Assembly (NCBI GenBank): GCA_003952965.2
Contig: CM025855.1
Coordinates: forward strand, 26,393,613 to 26,457,612
Source: Morella rubra
Lineage: Eukaryota; Streptophyta; Magnoliopsida; Fagales; Myricaceae
DNA: 64,000 bases
Reading direction: 5' to 3'
Shown here: positions 33,535-46,489 of the stretch, piece after piece
Numbering within the stretch: position 1 is the stretch's first letter
Layout: every line of letters starts with the position of its first letter
Translations under genes and position numbers: made by a program
The notes under the pieces: model-generated
Told to the model about the DNA's origin: nothing
Database searches by the model: none
Seen by the model: the letters and a program-made list of their open reading frames with translations, nothing else

Positions 33535-35605
33535 TACATTTGACATGTAGAGCAACTTTACAATCTGATATTGAGCTTGATAACATGATAAAATTGCCTT
33601 GTAATGCCTTCACTGTGTCCTTTCCTGTTTCAAACTTGAACTGTAAAGCCCAATGAGGGTAGCCTTTCCCAAGCCTCAATTTTTAAAATTAAAATAGCTT
33701 TCATCCATTGTTACAAGCAAACAATATAATCATACAGGCGAAGGTGCTGCCCATTCTCTCAACTCAGAATTTAAATTTTTATGGAGCCTCAAGTCCTTTT
33801 TGTCTCGTTTAATTATTTGTGTAGCCCTTGTAAATCTTAATTTTGAAGTCTGAAATTATTCTTAGTGCTTACGGCCCTCTTATGCTGACCCTAAGTTGCT
33901 GAGTCCTCCTCCTTGTGGATATAGTTGGTCATTTTAGCTTCCCCCCTCCTGTTTTGGTCTGAAACTGAATTTGCCTCCCAAACCACGCCACAGATGTGTT
34001 GTGCTAAGTAGAAAGAAGAAACTACTGCCAATTGTGGTTGCAAGGCTGGATGTGGAGTTTTTGGAACTCTTCAGAAGTAAATCTTCATATAAAATCAAAT
34101 TAAGGATGCTTTCTCACTACTTACATGGTAACTTGTCAAGCATCTTCCTCACAAAGCCCGAGTGGAAGAAAAGAAAATTACATGTGTGAACTATCTCATT
34201 TGGAAAATCACTTGTGTTGTAGTAAAGTCTCACAATCTGAATGTTGATCTTGATCTGGATCTTCAATCACACCACTATGTTGGTGGATTCTGAATTATCC
34301 CTGGAGGTGATCTTGAACCAAATATTTCGACTGATGTAAAGCTCCTTTTGCGGCAATTCTAGGTTAGGTCAACTATTTCTTATTGACTCCACGATCATAT
34401 TCTGAGTCATTTCTGTTGACATTTTCTGTGTATGTGATTGTCTCTTTCTCATAATAAGATGGTTTATTTTTAAAAAAACTGTGGTGTGCTCTGGCAACTT
34501 TACATTACATGCGGTTGTTGGTTTCTGCAGGGGAGATATTGATATCGTCGCAAATGGTTACTTAACACCATGATGAGAGGCCATCTGTAAAGAAGTCAGA
34601 TCTCTCCGTTCTCATTAGCAAGGGCAGAATATAGGGCCTTCTGAGTTCGTCATAAATAGTCTTGCCAATTTTTCTTTTTGTACTACCTTGTCTGACTTGT
34701 GAAGTTGTGAAACTGAGAACTTTCATCCCTGAAGCTTGATCTTTGATTTCTGCTTCTACGCTGTTCTGTAGGTTGATCATGATGTAATTGTGGTTAATTG
34801 CATCTTCTCTAATCTTTTGGTTTATGGAGCCCATGGACATTTCTTATTTTTAACTTACACGTTCGTATGTCTGTTTCTCTCTATAGCTTCTTAACTCACA
34901 TGCTCTATTGAGGGTATGTTGCAACTGGGTGATTTTGTTGCTCTCGAAGGTTTAACCTGGTGAGACAAGTTTGGAGTTGTCTCACACTAGCGGATTTAGC
35001 TGGTGATATTTTGGAGAGAGTTGGTGGGGGCGTTTTTTTTTTTTTTCTGTGGGGTAGGTATATAATGAGAGAAACTGCCGTTAACTAAACGTATTAATCG
35101 TTTAGGAACAATGCTTTGGCTAAATGCTATGTTCTATTATTCTACTACTAAGAATAAAATTTATTGTTCGTGTATTCGCAGATGGAGAAGTGAAACTTTA
35201 TTATGAACAAACAATAATGAAAAAAAAAAATTAGTTCGTGATATACTGGTGTATATACCTATACGCTCAATAAAATCAATAAAACAAAATTACGGCTAGT
35301 TAGGCGATTCTTATAGAATGCTGTGGGCCGTCTATCAAGCTTTCTTGTAATTTTTTATTTGTATGAAAAATTTTGTTAAGTTGTTCTAAAAGAAAATTGT
35401 TTCTCTCATAAGAATTTAGGTATCACATTTGTATTATCTGGCTTGGCATGTCGAAAATCTTAACACCCCAATTTCGGAAGAGCAGAAGCTTTCGAAGAAG
35501 CACAGTCCGGACCCAGCGAACTCGGAAAATTTTTTGACCGTTTCTTGCGGAGATATTGCATGGCTTCCAATCGTTGCCTAAGAATTTCCCGCCATTTTCG
35601 CGGCG
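33535..35605. other. Gene-free stretch after MORF1
   Basis: Probable MORF1 3' UTR at the start. Then there is only unassigned sequence; short frames (33971-34189 plus, 34562-34840 minus) have no recognisable domain. A T-run lies near 35034-35046. Confidence 0.4.
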
Positions 35606-37357
35606 GTCTCTCACCCTCAATGGGGGGGGGGGCCGCTTTTGCTGATCATCTCTCTTTCACACATCCCAAACGGACCAACCAAAAACAAGAGAAAGAAAAG
35701 AAGAGAAAAAAGTCTTTTAAGCTCATTGGTTTTTTAATGTTCTCCCTGCTTCAGCGCTATGCCCCATCTGTGGACCCCAGGCTCGTCAGGTCAGAAAAAT
35801 GTTACTCTTCACCATTGTATATGACGAGTCGAATGATCCTACTAGTACATTCAGTACCTCTCTTCATTTTGGTGTTCCTGGGTTTTGCTTCTGAGGGTTG
35901 TTCAGTGCTTGTTACGATTGTTTTGGGTGAATATATATATATATCTCATTTAAGTACTGTTCGGGCTTTGATTTTCCTAAAATGAAACGAATAATGTCTG
36001 CTTTTTCTTTCTTAAACTTTTTCTGGACATTTTTTATACCGTTGTAATTATTTGAAGTTTGGAGAGGCTATACTGTCATGGAGTATTTCCGTGATTTATA
36101 CTCTCGCCTCGTACGGCTCTGTCTGGGAATGAGGACCTTCCCTTTCCTTTGACCAGACGCTACTTTGATCCTCTCCCTCTCTCCCCCTGTCTGTCTCTTT
36201 CTGTAAAATCTGAAGCAAAGCAATGGGAGAGTTATGAAACAATTTTGCTGATCAAAGGCTTATTGAAATCCCTTTCCTCTCTAATGAAGTGCTTCAATCA
36301 GCCTTTGTTATTTGACTACATCATTCAATTTTTTTGCCATAAGACAGCCTTGCGTCGATTCTGATCCATTGTCTACGGAATTGTGGAAAAAAATGACCAG
36401 CTTTATCACGACCCAAGACATGCTACATCCGTGTGAGCAGTTGTGATTCCCAGAATTGCTTATAAGTCTGACCTGTACATGTGGACTCAGCAAAGGGCTA
36501 CATGATGCCCTTGTGAGATGACAAAAAAATCGACTGCACATCTAAAAGTGCTTCTGAGACTTCTAATCTCTTCTTTGCACTGTTAGCCTGTGATCCAGAC
36601 TTTGCGTCAATCTTTTTAGCCCGGCTTGGTAGCAATTCCTGCGCACGATACAAGCCTGACTTGAAATGCCCTTTCTTCTCATTGATCATCCGACCAACCA
36701 TTTAAAGCAGAATTGTAGAAGTCCAGGAGAACTGACGATGGGGACTGTGGAAGGGCAATCTACATTTGATACCCTTCAACTTGATCACAATATATCACAG
36801 CTGATGCTTAAGCAGTTGCTTGCTTATAAGTTGACCTTACATTTGGACTCAGCAAAGGGCTACATGATGCCCTTAATCGGGATACTGCACATCTAAAAGC
36901 TAGGCTGAGACTTTTTAGGAGGCTAATCTCTGGTCTTTGCAAAATTGTTAGAAGAGTGTGATTGACCAGAAAGGAGACTTCGCACTCACAATTTTGACTT
37001 TTTAGCCCGGCTTGGTAGTCAATTCCTGCGCACGATACAAGCCCATGACCTTGAAATGCTTCCTTTCTTCTTTTTCATTTATTTCCATGATCTCATCCGA
37101 CCAACCATTTAAAGCTTCTTTCTCAAAAGTAGAAGTGGAAGAAGGATAGGGAGAACTGAGAAGGGGGGTGGTGGCGAAGGGCTCCTACTTTGATACCATA
37201 TAACTTTGATCACACCATATCTATCTGATGCTTAACAGTGCTGTAATTTTCATTTAGTCATCAAGTCGACATCTTTTCTCTGTCAGTTTTTTCAGTATCA
37301 CTCAGATGAATCTAGGCAACTTGATTCTATGCGCTCCTTAACAAAAAAGCCCAATAA
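35606..37357 (+). repeat. Dispersed ~1.7-kb repeat, copy 1
   Basis: Starts GTCTCTCACCCTCAATG and ends near AAGCCCAATAA. Matches 58862-60542 over most of its length (shared TGTGGACCCCAGGCTCGTCAG, GAGGACCTTCCCTTTCC and others). It carries an internal tandem duplication: two units beginning GACTCAGCAAAGGGCTACATG at 36484 and 36846, where copy 2 has one. Contains an AT dinucleotide run (about 35933). No gene recognised; it could be PLD upstream sequence or a non-autonomous element. Confidence 0.8.
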
Positions 37358-38303
37358 TAAGTTTATAAGAAGAACTCCTTGTCACCTAAAATCTTGAAAT
37401 ATCTTTAAAGATAGCATTTTCTAAACACACCTGTTCCGTCAAATGTAAGACCTAATAATTAAAGACTAAACAATTGCACCTGTTAAATGAATAATGTACA
37501 ATGGCTAAAGTTCAAACAGGGCAGTGGAAGTTTGGACCTTTGTGAGACCCAAAAGAAATGTCGATATTGCTATCCGCATTAATTTAGTTTTAGAACAAAA
37601 AAAGCATGATAGAATGGGATTTGATACAAGTACTACTGTAGAATGACTCTGGATAAACACATGAAAAGAACGAGTTCATATCAGCTTGTTTTTCTTTTTC
37701 CTCTCATGGAATTATATCATGAAATGTTGAGATACTTCTGGATGACAAAAATCTCAAAGTCACGTAGGTTATTTTCAGTAGGTATTATAACGAATGATTG
37801 ATTGGAGTAATAGTTTTCTGAGTAGGATTGTCTATCTCACTTGACCTTTCCATGTGTATATGGTTGTGTAATTGGTTGGTTCATGATCCCAATTGCTTCT
37901 CTGATGTTTCAGAGGGATTCCTGGAACAGCTTATGGAGACTAGGGCCTGTTGATAGTTGTGTTGGATGAAAAAGTTTAGGATGTCATAATTCACCTGCCC
38001 GACTGCTTATTTGTGATGATGAGGAGGATGCACTTCTGAAACTTGAGACCTAGTGAAGTTCATGAGGCTTTACTCACAATGAAGGTCACATTGTCATGAC
38101 TGAATGGAAATCTTATATGTGAGGAAGAGTTATTCCTTCTTGGTGGTTATCTATGATGTTAGGTCTTGGTCGATGATATCATGACCCTTTCTTACCCACA
38201 GCAAGATGAATAACAAATTCACAGTTTTCTAAAAACCACCAAATGGCAAATTGAAAATATAAGAACGAATTTGTCTTCTTAGCTCACATTGTTACATGCC
38301 GGA
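37358..38303. other. Upstream region of PLD gene
   Basis: No coding region found. May include the 5' UTR and a 5'-UTR intron of the PLD gene; I cannot place the transcription start. Confidence 0.35.
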
Positions 38304-41300
38304 ATGGATAGTGACAATAACACTCACCAGAAGACTCCACATGATGAAGTTGGCGCTCCTAAGGAACTCGTGTTTTTGCATGGTGAATTGGATCTGTGGA
38401 TTTTAGAAGCTAAATCTCTGCCCAATATGGATTTAGCTTCAGAAAGAATGAGAAAATGTTTCAGTACGTTTGGAACTTGCTCGTCACCCTTTGGGAAAAG
38501 ACCTGCAACTCTTTCAGGCAAACATACAATCATCACCAGTGACCCTTATGTGTCTGTTTGCCTAGCAGGGGCTACAGTAGCTCAAACTAGAGTAATTGCA
38601 AACTGTGAGAACCCTTTATGGGATGAGCATTTTTGTGTTCCTGTTGCTCATCCTGTTGTAAAAGTGGAGTTTCATGTTAAGGACAACGACATCCTTGGGG
38701 CAGAACTTATTGGAGTAGTGGAGATAACTGTTGAAAAAATCCTTTCAGGAGACACAATTAATGACTGGTTCCCTATCATTGGTCACTATGCAAACTGTTT
38801 GAAACCTTTTCCTGAATTGCATGTTTCTATTCAGTTTAGGCCAGTTGGGGGGAATCCCCTGAATAAGGATGGTGTTGATGGCGGGTCGGTTTATAAAGGT
38901 GTTCCTATTTCATACTTTCCACTCCGCAAAGGAGGGAGTGTGACCCTCTACCAAGATGCTCATGTACCTGACGGCATCCTACCTGAAATTTTACTTGATG
39001 GTGGAAAAATATTTCAGCATGGTAAATGTTGGGAAGAGATATGCCACTCTATTTTGGAAGCTCATCACCTCATATATATCATTGGCTGGTCTATATACCA
39101 CCGTGTAAAGCTTGTGAGGGAATCATCAAAACTGTTGCCTCCCGGAGGAGAACTTTCCCTTGGAGACCTATTGAAATACAAGTCACAAGAAGGAGTCCGA
39201 GTGGTTATGCTGATTTGGGATGACAAAACTTCACATGACAAATTTCTATTGAAAACGGTGATGCTTATTCTTCCCAATCAATTTTTTATCGAGTCTCTCA
39301 CTACATGTTGGAATCCATTTCTTTTTCCCCTAAAATATGCCATATTGCAGTGATTCTAGAAGACTCACACTCACATTCTGCCCCCTCCCCGGTGTAATGC
39401 AGGAAGGTGTCATGCAGACCCATGATGAAGAAACTAAAAAGTTTTTCAGACACTCCAGTGTTCATTGTGTGCTTGCTCCCCGGTATGCAAGCAATAAGCT
39501 CAGTATATTCAAGCAACAGGTATGGAACTTCTGCATGTGAAACTAAACCATGCCATCTTCATTGCTACTTTGAATCATCTCTGGCATACTCCATGAAGGA
39601 CAACATATTCATTGAGTCATCCAAGCCTTCTCATTTTCACTTTTAACTTCAGCTTTTATTTTTTCCACTGATTTGAATTAGTGTCTTCTAGTCCAGGTGG
39701 TGGGAACCATTTATACGCATCATCAGAAGTGTGTGCTTCTTGACACTCAAGCTTCTGGAAATAACAGAAAGATAACTGCTTTCATTGGCGGTCTGGATTT
39801 GTGTGATGGCAGATATGACACCCCTGAGCACAGGCTTTTTGGTGATCTTGACACTGTTTTTGAAAATGATGTTCATAATCCAACATTTTCAGTAAGTGGA
39901 TAGTATGCATCTGAAAGCCTCTGAATAGTTTATCTTTATATCTCAAGATTATTTATGTTTTGAATGGTGCTGGAACTGCAATAGATATAGGACAAATGAC
40001 TCGACTATAAAACGTGTGTTTTCCTTTTCCTTTATGGATATTTTATCTCTTGGATTTTGCTAGTAACTTTATGATTTCTAAATAATTAGCCCTTCCTAGT
40101 ATCTCTAGGACAGGATTTATTTGTATCCTTCTTAAGGTCTTCTAAAAAATTTATTATTATTTTATTTCCTTTTTATGATTGTTGAGGCTTGTGAGAAGAA
40201 AGGTATGAAAAGAAAATGACATGAAGAATTAGAGATAGAAGATAAGTGCCCTTTGCAAACAGCAATTATTTTATCCAGGGGAACTCTTTCGAAAGAAATA
40301 AAATGCTAGTCTCAACAATGGTAAATTCAAGGTGATTTCCATGTATATATGTAAATGAAATACCTTTTTGCTGTGATCTATCGTGAAAAATGCATCTTTT
40401 GAAGTAATCTACATTTATATTGTCATGTTTTTTCATGAAGACCAAAAGATACAGCACAGCTTGAAAAATAGGATCCTGTATGTGAACATTTAGTTGACTC
40501 CTGCATTTTTGCTAATATTGACAGTCTCATGTCCATGGACCAAGGGAACCATGGCATGATTTGCATTGCAAAATTGAGGGTCCAGCTGCATATGACATAT
40601 TGACAAACTTTGAACAAAGATGGAAGAAAGCCACAAAGCGGGACTTCAAGCTTAAAAAGGTGACTCGTTGGCGTGATGATGCCTTGATAAGGCTAGACCG
40701 GATTTCATGGATATTGACTCCCTCTTTTGGTCCTGATGGTGACCAAAATGTTCATGTTTGTGGTGAAGAAGATCCTGACAATTGGCATGTGCAGGTAGCA
40801 GGGAAGACATTTTATATCATTCATTTGGAGTATGCTTTCGAATAAAATCCTGCATAAATTGTGAGTATGGTTACTCTTTCTTGACAGGTATTCCGATCCA
40901 TTGATTCAGGATCTGTGAAGGGATTTCCTAAGGGCGTTCAGGAAGCTGAGGGTCAGGTTAGAAATAGGCTTGTTGGATGCCTGATTATGGTATAGGGAAT
41001 TCTGTATCTAGGGATTAGTTTCAACCAGGTTTACATTGGTTAACTTTATGCTTGCAATTGCTTTGATGTGAAACTGGAAAGAAAAAAGTGATATTTTTGT
41101 TAGCTTATTTGTACCTCTGACTTTAGCTCTTCTTGCAGAACCTAGTCTGTGCAAAGAACTTGAAAATTGATAAGAGCATCCATACTGCTTATGTGACAGC
41201 AATAAGATCAGCACAGCACTTTGTATATATAGAGAACCAGTATTTCCTGGGGTCATCATATTATTGGCCCTCATACAAAAATGCAGGTATATATAGGATA

Positions 41301-44300
41301 CCCTTCAATAGTGTCATCATCATGATAATTCTAATTGCTTATTCTTGATGCATTACTTTGAAAATCTTAGTACCCAAATGATCATTGGACTATGATTGTC
41401 AAACTGGCTGGATTTGGTTGAAATCAGTACCACTGTCCTCCATGACGTCATGTTCATTCAGCTTGTCCTGCCAGCTTTGGATATGGGGGCAAAAATCTTA
41501 GAAACTGTGAGATCCTAGGCTCTGGTTGTTTTGGAAGGACAAAAAAATATAGAATGTTTGTACTGCCATCGACTCAACATAGAAAGTGTTTCTGGCTTAC
41601 CTGCACATATGTATGTTTTGGTCCGTAGGTAACCTTTTATATACACCATCATGTAGGAGCTGAAAAGGATAATATAAATCAGAATTGCATCAATATTATT
41701 CCAGAACTGATTATGAATTTATTGATGCCTGCAGCCTAGATAAGCTGATTATTACACATGAGGAGTTTTCACAATTTGTTACATAAGTTACATCTTTCAC
41801 TTGCTTTTGTTTTTCCTGATACTTTCTCTACATCGACTTGAAGGCATATATTTTTATTTTTTGTTTTTCTGAAGGTACCGAACCTGAATGCCTCTTTACA
41901 TCACTCATTTCCATTACAATAGCTTTTGGATTGTCGATTTCAATCCTCTTTCTATGATTTGCAGTAATATTGTCATCATATGTAGATGCTTTATGGATTT
42001 CAGTTATATACTCAGGTGCGGATAACATGGTTCCTATGGAATTGGCACTGAAAATAGCCAGCAAAATTAATGCAAATGAACGCTTCTCTGTGTATATAGT
42101 GATACCAATGTGGCCAGAGGGTGTTCCAACTAGTAGTGCTGTGCAAGAAATTTTATTCTGGCAGGTTAGACTTATCTATGAGATCCTTTTGTTCCATCAC
42201 TTTAAAAAAAAATCCCTTGAATGTGGCTGTTTGCTGGCTTTATACTTTATCTTTTTGGCTACTTTAGATGTAAGGATTACTGAAGCTTGGGTTTTCTTGG
42301 AATTAGTAAATTTACCTGTTGTTAATGAGCTATCTTGGTCTGATGGATGAGGTAATGGTTGAGCTCCTGCCTTATTAACATCATTGGATGTGGGCTTTGT
42401 AGCCTCACTCTCCAGCAAATTAGAGAGTCCCTGTCCGGCAACTTAGAGAATACCTTAGCCTGCAACTTTGAATGAGGTCTACCTTAGTTCGAGTAAGGTC
42501 AACTTATGTCTTAAACCAGTGTGGACATCCACAAATTATCTACCTTTTAGTCTGACTGAAGGTTCACTAAAAGAAAAGGTTTTAGTATTCTCCTTCTGGG
42601 GTGGTTGCAGAGAATGATTTTGGAAAATCTGATGACCATGTTGTAAGCTTTCTGGCATGAGAATATGGATACACTTCTTTGATAGATATAATTGGGAAAC
42701 TTTGGACATGAAAAAAGAAGTGATGACTGAATCGCAACTTTTTGATTGAGGAAGATACCTTGGTAACTTTAAGGACATACAAAAAGGAGCAAATGTTTCC
42801 ACTTCAATAGGTCCGCTGACATTCTGTTAGAGATATGGCTTTCATCAACCTATTGAGTGCAAGAGAGAACGTAGGGAACAGTGATTTCACCTGTATTTTC
42901 ATATAATTTTTCCGAACCATGCAATTATTATTTTTTATCTGTATTGGAGTTTTATTTTTCCCTCAGCATCTTCATCATTTCATTAATGGTGCCGAAGGCT
43001 TTTAGATTGCATGCTGACGTACTTGGATCTTGATACACATGCATGATACCCGATCAAATTCAAATTCAAATGAGCAGAGACAGACAATGGCGATGATGTA
43101 CAAGATTGTTGCACAGGCCCTTGACAAAGCAGGCCTTTCTGAGTGTTATCATCCACAGGATTATTTGAATTTTTTTTGTCTTGGGAAGCGTGAAGCTTCG
43201 TCTTCCAGAAGTTCATCTCATACAACTCAACAAACTGAAAACCGTGGATTGGTATGCTATTTATTATTCTGGATACTACTAACAAGGCTGCTATTGTTAT
43301 TAATGACTTTATTTTCCATCAATAAGTTCCTTAGCATAGCTTCTGGATTCAAGGCAGTCAACTTAAAATCTTCAAATAGTTAACAAGAGAAAGGGAAGAA
43401 AACTACAATAAATCAACCAGTTGTACTGGTTGAAAATGACAAGGTATTCACTATTCAGAGTATTTCTGGTGGACTATGCATCTTTCTTCTATTGTTAGGT
43501 ATGTTCTGTTGGTTGCCAGGATGATGATAATTTGTTTCATGTTGAATGTCACGTCATACCAACTGCCTATTGACCTTGTAAGCCAGGAAAGATTGTCTGA
43601 GAGTTAGACACTAATTTACACTTCAGACGTATCTACTTTCTCAGTGTTGCATTTAGTTTCAATATTATAGTCATATTTAAGTCCAGAAGTCAAATAATGC
43701 TTATAGTTTTACTCTCTATCGATCCAAAATGTGCATTACAAGCCAGAGAAAGGATTGTCACTTTCATCTTATTGAATTTGAACATGGAGGAGTTATATTT
43801 CCAGAAAACTTACGATGAACAAGGTAGATGAAAATCAGCGAATTGAATGATTACAATAAAATTTTTGGTGTGGTGCTGGTAAGGCTATAGTTTGAGTTGA
43901 GTTTACTAGGAACATATTAATATCCAATTTCAGAATGGGCTTGCACTTGTGCAAACTTGTAAAAGCTTTCTTTTTCATTTCTTAACAGGCAGCAGCTCAA
44001 AAGTTCCGTCGTTTCATGATTTATGTTCATGCGAAAGGGATGATAGTCGATGACGAATATGTAATCATAGGATCGGCAAACATAAACCAGAGATCATTGG
44101 ATGGTTCTAGGGACACTGAAATTGCAATGGGTGCCTACCAACCAAAATACACATGGGCAGGAAAGAATTCTCATCCACACGGCCAGGTTTTAAATTTCAA
44201 CTTTTCTTTCCGGTCACCTGATAATTCATGTAGTATAAATACTTCTGTCATGATTTCAACTTATCAGTTTCCACTCCCTAAGCAAATTAAGGAAAAGTGA

Positions 44301-44767
44301 TAGAGAGAAGCTAATCATGTAATGCATATGCTAAACAAGTTTATGCAGGATTTTTTCTTCTGACATTCCCTTTCTTTTAGACAGTTGTGTCCCATTTCTA
44401 TCATACTCAAGAGTGACATGCATGCATGTTACCTCCATATTTACCCATTTGTAGCAACTTCAATTGGGTTCAGGTATATGGCTATCGGATGTCCCTCTGG
44501 GCTGAACATCTTGGTGAGCTTGAGGATATCTTCCGCGAACCACATAGCATTGAATGCGTGAAGCGAGTACATAAAGTTGCCAAAAACAATTGGAAAGCAT
44601 ATATTGCTGATGAGGAGAAGGAGATGAAGGGAAACTTGATGCTGTATCCAGTTCAAGTCAGCAGAGATGGGAAAGTGAGTTCATTGCAGGATTATGAATC
44701 ATTTCCTGACGTCGGTGGCAAAATACTTGGAGCCCCAACTAGTCTTCCAGATGCATTAACCACATAA
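38304..44767 (+). CDS. Phospholipase D, delta type
   Basis: Calcium-dependent enzyme that cuts phospholipids to phosphatidic acid; delta forms sit at the plasma membrane and act in stress signalling. Ten exons: 38304-39257, 39403-39519, 39697-39891, 40525-40794, 40888-40956, 41139-41286, 42016-42164, 43078-43251, 43989-44186, 44474-44767; 855 residues (Arabidopsis PLD delta is close to this). N-terminal C2 domain (about 25-195; [19 protein letters not shown]). First HKD motif His366/Lys368/Asp373 (HHQKCVLLD), second His706/Lys708/Asp713 (HAKGMIVDD), and the usual IYIENQYF between them. The ATG at 38304 is the first in frame; an upstream TTG is not used. Delta is chosen over beta/gamma from the central part ([28 protein letters not shown]), though the C2 region looks closer to gamma. 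The exon 8/9 junction (low-conserved loop) is the least certain. Confidence 0.92.
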
Positions 44768-45344
44768 CTAGTTAGTAATGCGTGGAAAAGAAATCAATGG
44801 TGTATAAGCTTGAACAAATCTAAGTATTCATGTGTACTTGAATATATATACGGGTGAGTCATGATCTGAGTGTTTTGAGCTATAGCGCGGTTTATCTTGA
44901 CTTGTGCGTTGTAGGGTTTTTGGAGCAGTCCGGGAACACAACACACACAGGCCATGAGGTTGTAAGATTATGGTTTGAGTAACTCGCGAACTATCTGTCT
45001 GATTAATGAGAAGTGAGAACATTCTTTTGTTCAACATAGTTACACTCTTCTGCTCATCATTAGGGTCCTACCTACATACAATGCTAAAAAATTGGCCAGG
45101 CTTGGACCTAATGACTGGGAACAGAGCTCAGCTCGCACCGGAAATCTTTCTAAGCGCCGCCACTTAAAAGAACAGATAAATAGAAAGGAAAACTCTTCTG
45201 GAGCGCCAGTGCTTTAGCAAATGAAGATCAACGACTTAAAAATACAAACAACAAAATAAAGTGCCATGCTGCTATTATATATAAATCTTTTCGATGAAGA
45301 TATTATTAAATATATAGAAACAGTAGCCTCCAATTTCCCATCTC
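44768..45344. other. PLD 3' flank
   Basis: Probable 3' UTR and spacer; nothing else recognised. Confidence 0.4.
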
Positions 45345-45418
45345 GACCGCATAGCGCAGTGGATTAGCGCGTCTGACTTCGGATCAGAAGGTCGTGGGTT
45401 CGACTCCCACTGTGGTCG
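45345..45418 (+). tRNA. tRNA-Arg (anticodon TCG)
   Basis: Acceptor GACCGCA pairs with TGTGGTC with one G-T. The D arm holds box A (TAGCGCAGTGGATTAGCGCG), the anticodon stem is TCTGA/TCAGA with loop CTTCGGA, and the T loop is GGGTTCGACTCCC. Anticodon TCG is at 45379-45381. No intron. Reads CGA codons. A T-run downstream at about 45473 is somewhat far for a pol III stop. Confidence 0.95.
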
Positions 45419-45639
45419 TGTGTTTTGCCACAGTGAGTCTCAGAATGGCGACTCGGCAATACCCGTCTCCTGTTTTTTTTTTTAACTTTTTTTATTTGTT
45501 TGTTTATATATATTAATTCAGAATGTAGGGTAATTGCGCAAGTGTAGGAAAAAAAAAAAAGAGGAGATTAAACTATGGAATATAGTTGAAGAGAAATTGG
45601 CCCGAGTTATGTTGAAGCGGTCCTCACTCTCAACCCGAT

Positions 45640-46489
45640 CGGGCCGATCCAGTGACAGAAACCTTCAGTTATGCCGCAAAACAGAGTACGTGCTTCAAAT
45701 TAGGGTTGAGCGCGCTCTCTCTATTTTCTTTAGTCTTTGAACAAGGTAAGCTCGCTCTCTCTCTGAACTTTTCTTGCTGTGTTAATAGAAATCTTAGGTC
45801 ATTGTATTCTCTCACTCTGAGTGATTTGTATTAGCTCTCTGCGTATATGTGTGGTTGCTTAAACTTCTATTCAAGTAACCTTTTTTTTGTTTCTGATGAG
45901 TTAAGATTCAGCTGTGTGTAATGTATTCTAGGTCACTGATATCTTATTGAGAAGCTTTATGGCACTTTCGCTATGTTTGGTCTCGCAGAAACTCTCAGAA
46001 AACAAGGGGAAAAGGGCGAAGAATATAATAGAAATGAAGACCCGAGTAGAAGACAAAAAATGAAATGAAATGAGAGAGAGACAGGGAGGGAGAATCTTAT
46101 AACGGACTCCAAATTCGGTACCCACGTCTAGATTTCAAGTTCTCATTTCGTCCTCCTCTTTTGCTTTTTCAAATTAAGTTTGTGGTTTCCTCGTCTGTTA
46201 AGCTGCTAATAAAATTGAGCAAACCAACAGAAATCAAAACGAAACGCTCCAAGCAATGCTCAGTTTGGCATTTTAAAACAAAATTTTCTCTTCATGAATT
46301 TCTATGCCTCATTAGCAGCCAAAGGAGAAATTATTCCCTTTTCATTTTGAATTTCAGTTGGGAAGGAGTATTTAGTGTTTATCTGAGTAGGTTTCAAGAT
46401 TATCTCATTTGGGTTTAAACTTGTTGTCATTGATCAAATATGCAGTTTGATTCAAGAGCTTGTGGTACATTCTTGGCAAAGAATAGAGA
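45640..46489 (+). promoter_or_regulatory. Likely 5' UTR with intron of CPSF73-I
   Basis: A donor AACAAG/GTAAGC at 45744-45745 and an acceptor ATATGCAG ending 46445 could frame a leader intron of about 700 bp. The exon before it is CT-rich and stop-filled. Inferred only from splice-like signals. Confidence 0.4.

Noticed and set aside
33971..34189. Short plus-strand frame after MORF1
   Set aside because: No domain, not conserved with anything else in the window; likely chance.
35545..35985. 146-codon plus-strand frame at the start of the dispersed repeat
   Set aside because: The frame is not kept in the second repeat copy at 58862 and no domain is seen.
38289..38303. Upstream TTG extension of the PLD start
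   Set aside because: The first in-frame ATG at 38304 is a normal start for the family; TTG starts are not expected in plant nuclear genes.
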